DNA from: Streptomyces sp. NBC_00557
Lineage (GTDB): Bacteria; Actinomycetota; Actinomycetes; Streptomycetales; Streptomycetaceae
Assembly (NCBI RefSeq): GCF_036345995.1
Contig: NZ_CP107797.1
Coordinates: 62,001 to 126,000 of the forward strand
DNA length: 64,000 bases
Direction: 5' to 3'
Shown here: one piece after another, positions 1-8,000 of the stretch
Numbering within the stretch: position 1 is the first letter of the stretch
How the letters are laid out: each line of letters starts with the position of its first letter
Position numbers and translations under genes: made by a program
Notes under the pieces: generated by a model
Database searches by the model: none
Seen by the model: the letters and a program-made list of their open reading frames with translations, nothing else
Told to the model about the DNA's origin: nothing

Positions 1-875
1 CGGACGCGGGAGCGGGCCGCCAGGATTCCGCCGGCCACGGCTCCCGCCATCTGCGCTGCCAGGACGGTGCCCCACGCCCCCCGCCCGAAGGTGCCGTCGG
101 CGACGACCGGCCCGAGCACCTGCACGCCGCCCGCGACCACCGCATTGACCACCATGAACTGCAGGACCACCAGCCAGACCCAGGAACGTGAGGTGAACTC
201 CCGCCAGCCCTCGCGCAGTTCGTGGAAGGGCCGGGCCGGCCCGGCGGCGCCCTCCGCGTTCGCGGGGGCGGTGCGCACGCCGAGGAAGCACAGGGCCGCG
301 CCGCAGAACGCCACCGCGTTGCCCGCGAGCCCCCAGCCGGGTCCGAGTACGGCGGCCACCACGCCGGCCAGCGAGGAACCGGCGATCGCGCCGAGGTTGG
401 TGCCCATCCGCATGACGGCGTTGGCGGGCCGGATCAGCTCGGCGGGCACCGTCTGCGGAGTGAGCGCGGCGGACGCCGGCAGGGACAGCGCGGCGAGCGC
501 CCCGTTGAAGGCGCTGAGCAGCACCAGCAGCGGGATCGACGCGGCGTGCAGCAGTACGCTCACGGCGATCGCGGCCTGGACACCGGCGGCTGCCAGCGCC
601 GACCCCTGGAGCACCAGCGTGCGCCGCACCCGGTCGGCGACCACCCCGCCGACCAGCAGCAGCGCCACGTTGGCGAGCGAGCGCGCGCCGACCACCAGGC
701 CCAGGTCGGTGGTGGATCCGGTCGCGTCCAGGACGGCGAAGGCTAGGGCCACCGGAGCCATGGCGTTGGCGAAGTACACCAGCAGCCGGCCGGCCGCCAG
801 CCGCCGGAAGGGGCGGTGCGCGAGCGGCGCCCACGAGCTGCCCCGAGCCGGGTCCCCGGCCGGCGTCCGCGTCAT
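1..875 (-). CDS. MFS drug exporter, C-terminus outside window
   Basis: The frame is open from an ATG at 875 to the left edge, so about 290 N-terminal residues are visible and the C-terminus is missing. The translation is a chain of hydrophobic helices (first near residues 25-55) with an Arg-rich loop, VADRVRR, after the second helix, as in major facilitator superfamily exporters of the DHA3/enterobactin-exporter type. An AAAGGA ribosome site lies 8 nt before the start. The gene begins 33 nt after the stop of the caspase-like gene and probably ends the NRPS operon. The likely role is export of, or self-resistance to, the peptide product. The substrate is not evident from sequence. Confidence 0.85.
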   Translation of the reverse strand, partial: MTRTPAGDPARGSSWAPLAHRPFRRLAAGRLLVYFANAMAPVALAFAVLDATGSTTDLGLVVGARSLANVALLLVGGVVADRVRRTLVLQGSALAAAGVQAAIAVSVLLHAASIPLLVLLSAFNGALAALSLPASAALTPQTVPAELIRPANAVMRMGTNLGAIAGSSLAGVVAAVLGPGWGLAGNAVAFCGAALCFLGVRTAPANAEGAAGPARPFHELREGWREFTSRSWVWLVVLQFMVVNAVVAGGVQVLGPVVADGTFGRGAWGTVLAAQMAGAVAGGILAARSRV

Positions 876-908
876 CGTCGTCGTCCTTTCTTCGCCGCCC
901 CCGTACGG

Positions 909-2723
909 TCAGCGGGCCCGGTCCGCCGGAAGCAGTGTGAAGTGCACCCGGGACACCGAGATGCCGAGGTCCTGTACGGCGTACGGGCAGAAGTAGTAGG
1001 CCTGCGGGATGGCATCGCGGGACGGTGTGATCGTGAACTCGGCGTGCACCCGCTCGCCGGCACGCTCCGCCCGCACCCGGCGCAGCACCGGGCCGACCTT
1101 CGCGTCGAGGTACACCGGCAGCACGATGCCCAGGTTCACCGTCCCGGCGCGGCGCGCCACGGCCTCGACCACCACGTGGAGGGTACCGCCGGCCGCCACC
1201 TGATCCGCCGCCTTAATCGTCAACTCGGCCGACGCGATGAGGGAGTTGGCGACATCGCCACAGCGCGGGCAGACCACCTGCACGGTGTCGGTGACCACCG
1301 GCACCCGGCCGCGGCGCCGGTAGGCACGCAGCGGGCGGCCGCAGGCGCACGGGGTGTCCAGGGCCACGGGCGCGTCGGCCACGCTGCGCTCGCCGAAGTA
1401 GGTCGGGAACTGCAGGACGGGGTCGTCGTGGTGCTTGGCGAAGCGGTGGGCGAGGGCCAGGTCGAGGGACGTGGCCTCCTTGGCGACGGCGGCGAGCGCC
1501 TCCTCGGCCTCCGGGGTGTTCACCACCGTACGCACCACGTCGTGCAGCAGGGTGTCCGACAGCGCCCGCAGCCGGGGCCGCAACGGGTGGTCCGGGCCGA
1601 GCAGGCCGCTGTCCAGCAGGCCGGACAGCCGCGCGCCGAGGGTGTGCAGGGGCAGCGGCTCATGCTGCGGAGACCTGCTGCCGGTGAGGTCCCGGTCCAG
1701 GGCCGAGGAGCGCAGGCCGGCCTGTACGAACGCCGGATACGGATTGATGTCCCGCAGCCGCTCGTTGACCGCCTCCACCGTGCCGGCCGCGAGCCAGGCC
1801 AGGTTCTCCGGGCGCTGGCCGTCGCAGGCGGTGAGGGTGGCCACCACCGTCTGCGCCGGTCCGTCCAGGGCGTTCAGCAGGATCAGGTACTTCGGGTCGT
1901 ACATGGCGTGTCCGGCGAGCGCGCCGCTGAAGCAGTTCGCCAGCACCAGTTCGGCCGCCCGGATCGCGCGGGCCGGGATGAGCTTGTCCATGGGCTTGGT
2001 GCAGCCGAGACCATAGGCGCATTTCGGGCCGGGGGCACCGGGGAGGGCCGGCACGGGGCTCGCCCCGCACAGCGTGAACAGGCCCAGGTTGAGCTGGTCG
2101 TCCTTGCCGTTGCCGTGGAACAGCACCCGGCCCCACACCCGGCCCAGCGCCAGTTCCGCCACGTCGACGCGGCGTACGTCCTCCACGCCGCACCACACGT
2201 CCGCGCCCGGCGCCGGCGCTGCCGCGTCGAGCTCGGAGACAACGCCCACCGCGGCGCCCGCCGTGACCCGGGCGTACTGCTTGGCCACCACCCAGCTCAG
2301 GCTGTGCACGTCCCGGCCGGTCAGCAGGAACAGCGGCCGGGACGAGGAGTGGGCGGCCTCGACGACCGGTTGCACCTCGTCGCCGCGCAGGCGGCCGTAG
2401 GTGCCGGCGAGCAGCACGGAGCCGTCCCCGGGCAGCGCCGCCGGGTCGGTCACCCAGTGGCGGGCCAGCGGGGTGAGCAGGGCGCGCAGCGCCTCCGGCA
2501 ACTCGTCGGCGCCGAACAGGACGCCGGTGTCCGCGGGTTCCGGGCTGCGCCGGCCGGCGTAGACCTGCTCGGCGAGCGCGATGCCGTCCAGCAGGTCGCC
2601 ACGGCCACCGGTCCACACCGGCAGCGGACCGTCGCCTGCCGCGTCCGCCGCCACGGCCGCCGTGTAGTCGTCGAGCGCGCTGTGCGGGGCGAAGAGCGGC
2701 CCCGGCGCCACGGAGGCGTTCAC
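909..2723 (-). CDS. Caspase/CHAT-like putative cysteine protease with zinc ribbon
   Basis: 604 aa, GTG start overlapping the ATP-grasp stop by 4 nt (GTGA). I do not recognise a named family. Seen directly: FHGNGKDD with His203-Gly204, then about 60 residues later ANCFSGAL with Cys264. This spacing and pattern resembles the His-Gly and Cys catalytic dyad of clan CD peptidases (caspase, CHAT, gingipain). Cys235 and Cys241 lie between. A CxC (459, 461) and CPRC (485, 488) quartet looks like a zinc ribbon, and a beta-rich C-terminal segment follows. No signal peptide is apparent, so it is probably cytoplasmic. In this operon it could process a peptide precursor such as the IDWP repeat protein, but that role is inference. 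It could also be a non-proteolytic scaffold. Confidence 0.6.
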   Translation of the reverse strand: MNASVAPGPLFAPHSALDDYTAAVAADAAGDGPLPVWTGGRGDLLDGIALAEQVYAGRRSPEPADTGVLFGADELPEALRALLTPLARHWVTDPAALPGDGSVLLAGTYGRLRGDEVQPVVEAAHSSSRPLFLLTGRDVHSLSWVVAKQYARVTAGAAVGVVSELDAAAPAPGADVWCGVEDVRRVDVAELALGRVWGRVLFHGNGKDDQLNLGLFTLCGASPVPALPGAPGPKCAYGLGCTKPMDKLIPARAIRAAELVLANCFSGALAGHAMYDPKYLILLNALDGPAQTVVATLTACDGQRPENLAWLAAGTVEAVNERLRDINPYPAFVQAGLRSSALDRDLTGSRSPQHEPLPLHTLGARLSGLLDSGLLGPDHPLRPRLRALSDTLLHDVVRTVVNTPEAEEALAAVAKEATSLDLALAHRFAKHHDDPVLQFPTYFGERSVADAPVALDTPCACGRPLRAYRRRGRVPVVTDTVQVVCPRCGDVANSLIASAELTIKAADQVAAGGTLHVVVEAVARRAGTVNLGIVLPVYLDAKVGPVLRRVRAERAGERVHAEFTITPSRDAIPQAYYFCPYAVQDLGISVSRVHFTLLPADRAR

Positions 2724-3961
2724 GACTCGTCCACCTTCAGCTCGAAGTGGCGCAGCACGGTGTGCATCCGCTCCTCCACCTCGTCGGCGGTGGCGCCCTC
2801 GACGTGCACATAGCCGGTCGAGGCGTGCGAGGCGCGCGGCGGGTCGAGGACGTCGCCCGGCGCGGCGGTCAGGCGGGCACCGATCACACCGGGCAGCCGG
2901 AGCAGTTCCTCCTCGGAGCTGATGTGGACGACGCGGCCGGGCGCGGTGGGCAGCAGCAGGTCGCCGACGGCACGGTCGAGGGTGTACTCGGGCACCGGCA
3001 CCCGGTCGAGGTAGGTGTCGAGGATGACGTGCAGGAAGTCGAACCCGTAGGCGAGGCCGTGGTTCATCGGCACCTCGCAGCCGCTGAGCCGGGCCGCGAC
3101 CTCGCTCATCACGAACTCGCCGTCGTCGGTGAGGAAGAACTCGCCGTGCAGATAGCCGTAGGGGATGCCGAGGCCGTCGGTGAGCCGCTGCGCCAGCGCG
3201 CGGGCGTCGACCGGGATCTCCTCGCCGGGCGCGTAGGTGATGTTGGCGTTGATCTTGCCGTCGAGGACCTCAAGGATCGGCACCGGGTTCTTCGACAGGT
3301 AGGCGTCCAGCACGACGCCGCGGGCGATCACCGCGCACAGCTGGAACTCCCGGCCCTTGATGTACTCCTCGGCCATCCAGTCGAGGTCCGGGTCGAGCGG
3401 CGGTACGCCTGCCAGGTCCTCCGCGGAGTCGAGGCGGTAGGTGCCGATGCAGGAATCGGAGTCGACGGGCTTGAGGATCACCGGCCAGCCGTGCTCGTCA
3501 CCGAACGCGACGACGTCCTGAAGGGCGCGCACGGGGCGGTAGGCGGCGTGCGGGATGCCGAGTTCGGCGTACCGGTCCTTCATCGTCATCTTGTTGCGCA
3601 CCCAGCCGACCTGTTCCTCGCTCAGGTGCGGCAGGTCCACCAGGGCGGCGAAGCGCTGGGCGGCGGCCTGCAGCGCCTCGTTGGGGTTGCAGAAGTGGGT
3701 CGGCCGGGGCAGGCCCCTGGTGCCCTTCATCCAGCGCAGGTAGCGGGCCGCCTCGTCCTCCAGGGGCGCGGAGGTGTTCAGGGTGAACGTCGGCACGTGC
3801 GCGGTGCGGGCGATGTACTCCTCGGTCAGCTGCACGGTGTCGAAGCGCAGCAGGACGACGTCGACGTCGTCGCGGGCGAGGACGTGGTCGGTGAAGGTGG
3901 CCCGGCGGCTCTCGACGAGCAGGACGGCGGGGCGGGCGGCGGGGGTGCCGGTGGCGTGCAT
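2720..3961 (-). CDS. ATP-grasp carboxylate-amine ligase
   Basis: 413 aa from ATG 3961, chosen because GGAG lies 6 nt upstream; a TTG 12 nt earlier is possible. The central part is an ATP-grasp fold: VILKPVDSDSCIG for the ATP-binding lysine and loop, EEYIKGREFQL, and the metal-binding stretch HGEFFLTDDGEFVMSEVAARLSG. Enzymes of this group form acyl-phosphates and join a carboxylate to an amine, often making dipeptides or capping peptides. It lies between the oxygenase and the caspase-like gene and is translationally coupled to the latter. The likely job is to form an amide or peptide bond in the NRPS-associated product, possibly replacing the dead condensation domain. The substrates cannot be read from sequence. 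Confidence 0.85.
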   Translation of the reverse strand: MHATGTPAARPAVLLVESRRATFTDHVLARDDVDVVLLRFDTVQLTEEYIARTAHVPTFTLNTSAPLEDEAARYLRWMKGTRGLPRPTHFCNPNEALQAAAQRFAALVDLPHLSEEQVGWVRNKMTMKDRYAELGIPHAAYRPVRALQDVVAFGDEHGWPVILKPVDSDSCIGTYRLDSAEDLAGVPPLDPDLDWMAEEYIKGREFQLCAVIARGVVLDAYLSKNPVPILEVLDGKINANITYAPGEEIPVDARALAQRLTDGLGIPYGYLHGEFFLTDDGEFVMSEVAARLSGCEVPMNHGLAYGFDFLHVILDTYLDRVPVPEYTLDRAVGDLLLPTAPGRVVHISSEEELLRLPGVIGARLTAAPGDVLDPPRASHASTGYVHVEGATADEVEERMHTVLRHFELKVDES

Positions 3962-3994
3962 GGTCGTCTCCAAGTCTGCTGTTGACAGCGGGAT

Positions 3995-4972
3995 TCAGCC
4001 GATGACCCGGGTGGATCCGTCGAGCCGGCCGGGGCGGGTGCGGCGCAGGTCGCGGACGAGGTTGACCCGCTTCAGCCAGCGGTCGCCGCCGTCGAACCCG
4101 GCGCGGAAGGAGCGCCGGCCGTGCACCACGTTGCGGTTGTCGACGAAGCAGATCCCGCCGGTGGGGACGACCACGTCGGTGAGGTTGGCGTCGAGGTGGG
4201 CGATGACGTGGGCGAGGGCCTCGGCGGCCTCCGCATCGCCGTCCCGGGCGCGGAAGAAGTCCCGGTCGATGCGGAGTACCGGCTGGTCCGGATGGCCCTC
4301 CAGGACGGGCACCGGTTCGGGGACGAAGGCGCCCTCGGCGAACTCGTGCGCGGAGTCGGGCAGGGCCACGAAACGCGGCTGCGACAGCACCGCGCGGATC
4401 CGGGCGGGCAGCCGGTGCACATCGACGTGGGCGACGGTCGTCGGCACCCGGCGTTCGTTGCGCAGCGCGAACAGACCCACCCAGTCCGCCCGGTACGGCG
4501 AGAAGGCGTCCTCGGTGTGCCAGGCCAGCTCCAGCTCGCTGGAGGCGGAGATCAGGCTCTTCTCGAAACCCTTGCTCGGCAGGATGTCGGTCACCAGCCG
4601 CCCGTCCTGCTGCGTGGCCCAGCCGGTGACGTCGCCCAGCAGCGCCGCGTACAGCACGAGCAGCACGCCGTGGACCTGGCTCGCCTCGGTGTTCGCCTCC
4701 CGCCAGTGGCCGGGGGTGGCGCCGAGCGCCGCCTGGTCGACGAGGTTGCCGCGGACCAGCGTGACATGGGTGGTCTCGTCGCGGCGTGCGGAGTTCAGGT
4801 GGCGGCGCACGGCCGGCGGCAGTTCGTGCGCGAGGACCGGCGCCTCGTCCAGGAACCGGGCGTCGTCCGCGGCCTTGTACTCCTTCAGGCAGGCCGCGGC
4901 CAGCGCGTGCGCCGCGCGGGCCTCGCGGGGGGTGAGGTCCAGGACGTGGTGGCGGTCGTCGGTGGCGGTCAT
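3995..4972 (-). CDS. Fe(II)/2-oxoglutarate oxygenase, clavaminate synthase/AsnO-like
   Basis: 325 aa; ATG with GGAGG 5 nt upstream. TauD/TfdA fold. The iron ligands are visible as WHTED (His152, Glu154) and VVHGRRSF (His284). The HxE form instead of HxD, followed by an Arg-containing RWLKRVNLVRD (2-oxoglutarate binding, near Arg302), is typical of the clavaminate synthase, AsnO and VioC group, which hydroxylates free or carrier-bound amino acids, usually at the beta carbon. It follows the NRPS by 64 nt and precedes the ATP-grasp gene by 33 nt. The likely role is hydroxylation of the amino acid building block. Whether the substrate is free or PCP-bound is unknown. Confidence 0.85.
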   Translation of the reverse strand: MTATDDRHHVLDLTPREARAAHALAAACLKEYKAADDARFLDEAPVLAHELPPAVRRHLNSARRDETTHVTLVRGNLVDQAALGATPGHWREANTEASQVHGVLLVLYAALLGDVTGWATQQDGRLVTDILPSKGFEKSLISASSELELAWHTEDAFSPYRADWVGLFALRNERRVPTTVAHVDVHRLPARIRAVLSQPRFVALPDSAHEFAEGAFVPEPVPVLEGHPDQPVLRIDRDFFRARDGDAEAAEALAHVIAHLDANLTDVVVPTGGICFVDNRNVVHGRRSFRAGFDGGDRWLKRVNLVRDLRRTRPGRLDGSTRVIG

Positions 4973-5036
4973 GGGATCCTCCGGGAGAACGCGTCGTCGG
5001 TGGCTTGTGGGGGTGCTCGCGGGAACGGCCGCCGGC

Positions 5037-8000
5037 CTAGAAGGGGTCGCCGAGGTGGTCGTTGATGTGGTCGAGGCACAGCTCGTAGATGTCCTCGGCG
5101 TGGGTCTCGTACCAGCCCTCGGGGACGACGGCCGTCGCGGGCCACAGGGCACGGTGGCCGGTGGCGTCGGCGACGACGACGAAGGTGGCGAACTCGTCGG
5201 CGAAGGGGTCGTCGTGGGCCGGGCCGTCCAGCACCCGCAGGTTGCCGTCCTCGTCCAGGCGGGCGGCGCGGCCGGTGCGCCACATGCGGGCGGTGGTGCC
5301 GTCGGGGCCGCCGAAGGGGTCGGGCAGGAACCGTTCACCGCTGGCCCCGGGCGCCCCGGCGTAGCCCTGCGCGACGCCCGCGCCCGCGATGTACAGGGAC
5401 CCGGTCTCGCCCGGGGCCACCGGCCGCAGCAGCGGGTCGAGGAGGTAGGCGCGGTAGCCGGGGGCGGGCCGGGCCGGGGTGCCGGGCGCCTGCTGCACGA
5501 CGAGCCTGCCCTCGGCCCAGCCGCCGCTGACGGTCAGTTCGGCGCCCTCGGTCCGGGCGAGCGACACCAGCGCGCACAGCACGTCGTCGGAACCGCCCAG
5601 CACCACCCGGGCCGCCTGCTGGCGCAGCCAGCCCAGCACCTCGTGCGGCACGTCCTGGCTGAGCGAGCCGTCCGGCACGTGCACGCGGGCGCCGCAGGCC
5701 AGGGCGCTCAGCAGCCCGATCGCCGCGTCCCCGTCCGGGTAGCCGCGCACCAGCCAAGCCGCGTCGGCGGGTGCGGCCAGCGTCGCCGCGGTGACCGCCT
5801 CGCTGCCCACCGCGACCGTGCCGTCCTCGCCGGGCACCAGCAGCAGCGGGTCACCGGCGCGCAGCGGCCGGGACCGGTCGGCGTCGGTCACCGGCCAGTG
5901 CCCGGCCGGCGGCAGCCGGTCGGCGGCGCCGTCCTGGACCAGCCGGGCCGCGCCCGGCACGGCGGGCAGCAGCAGGTCGGCGGTCTCGTCGAGCAGCAGC
6001 ACCGCCGGGCGCAGTGACTCGGCGAGGTCCAGCGACGGGTCGGCCGGCAGCAGCGCGGCACCCGTCTTCGCCACGGCGAGCGCGGCCACCGCGAAACCGG
6101 CCGGCGAGGACAGGGCGGTGAGCACGCAACCGCCGGGGCCCGCCTTGTGCTCGATGAGGGCGTGCGCCAAGAGGTCGGAACGGGCGTCGAGTTCGGCGTA
6201 GGTGAGGCCGGTCAGCGCGAGCGCCTCGGGGGCCCGCGCCACCTGGGCCGCGAACAGCGCGGCCACGTCCTGCTCCGCGAGCCGCACCTGCGCACCCGCC
6301 CACACCCCGCTGCCGGCGGCCGGGCCGCCGGGCAGCAGCCGCAGCCGGCTGAGCCGGGTCGCGGGCGCCTCGAGGGCCGACCGCAGTACGGCGGTGAGCT
6401 GGCCGGTGAGGGAGGCGGCGGCCGTCTCGCCGACCGTCTCGTGCCGGAAGACGGCGGAGACGGTGATGCCTGCCGGGGCGCCCGCGGGGCTCTGCCGCTC
6501 CGTCAGCGTCAGCCCCAGGTCGGCGGCCGGGGCCGGCGGCGTGCAGTGCTCGGCCTGCACGGACAGCCCGGCCGCCTCGAACCGGCCCGCGCAACTCTGG
6601 AGCACGGTCAGCGCGACCCCGCCGGGCAGCGCCGCCAGGGCCGCCTCGCCGTCCCGGTAGGCGGCCAGGTCCCGTTCGCGGACCCGGCGCAGCAGCTCGG
6701 TGAAGGCAGGGTCGCCGGAGGTGTCCACCGTGAGGGCCAGGATCCGGCCGTAGGGGCCGACGGCCTCGCGCAGCCCGGCGGTGTCCCGGGCGGGGACCGG
6801 GGCGGCCACGGTGACCTCGCCGGATGCGCCGAGCCGGGTCAGCAGGGCGGCGAGCGCGGCGTGCACCACCATGAACAGGGTGGTGCCGTGCTCGGCGGCG
6901 AACCGGGTGAGCCGGGCGTGCAGTTCCTCGTCCAGCTGGGTCTCCAGGGCGCCGTGGCAGGCGTGGCCGGCCTGCGGCGTGCTGCCCGGCAGCGGGGTGG
7001 CCGGGACGTCCCCGAAGACGGTGCGGGGGGCCGCGTCCAGCCCGGCGGGGGAACGGTGCGGGGTGTCACCGGTGGCCCGCGCCCCGTAGGCCCGGGCGAG
7101 TTCGGCGGCCAGCGGCAGGTGGGACCACTGGTCGACGGAGGCGGCGGGCAGGGCCAGTTCCAGCAGGTGGTCGTCGGCGGCGAGGGCGCGCAGCCGGGTG
7201 CCGGCCGAGCCGAGCCGGGAGTTGCGCAGCGCCTCGTGGCGCCGGCCGAGGTCCTCAAGGGCCGCCTGCAGGGCGCGGGTGTCCAGCGCACCGCGCAGCC
7301 GCAGCGAGAACTGCGCGCTGTCGCCGGCCGTGGCGCCCGGCCCGGTCGCCACGGCGGGGGCGTCGCCGACGAGCGCGGCGAACGCGGCCGGGGTCGGCGC
7401 CTCGTACAGTGCCCGGCTGCCCGGGTCGGCGCCCAGCGTCTCGCGGGCCCTGGACAGCAGCCGGGCCGCCGCCAGGGAGTGGCCGCCGATGCGGAAGAAG
7501 TCGGAGTCGGCGTGCACCTTGTGCCGGGGCAGGCCCACCACCTCGGCGAACAGGTCACGGACGATCTCCTGGATCGGCGTGCCGGGCTCGGTGCCGGGAC
7601 CCTCGGCGGTGAAGGCCGGGGCAGGCAGGGCCTTGCGGTCCACCTTGCCGTTGGCGTTCAGCGGCAGGGCGTCCAGGGTCATCAGCGCGGACGGGATCAT
7701 GTAGTCCGGCAGGCGCTCCTGGAGGTGGGTGCGCAGGGCGACTTCCAGGTCGACGGTGCGCTCGAAGGCGGTCGGGGTGTTGGCACAGCCCGCCGCGTCG
7801 ACGACGGGTGCCGCGTACACGCCGGTGAGCGGGCCGGCGGGGATCTGCTCGGGGTCGAGGAAGACGATGTCGAGGAGTTCGGGGCTCTCGCCCCAGGTGG
7901 GCAGGGCCCGGTAGCCGAGGCGTTCGGCGGCCTCGCACAGCGCCTCCGGGTCGGGGGCGGGCGCGTCCTGCGGCGCGAGGTCGAGGCTCTCGCGGGGGTC

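Noticed and set aside
67..996. Plus-strand frame of 309 codons over the exporter gene
   Set aside because: The minus-strand frame encodes clear MFS helices; the plus-strand product is Ser/Arg/Thr-rich with no family match.
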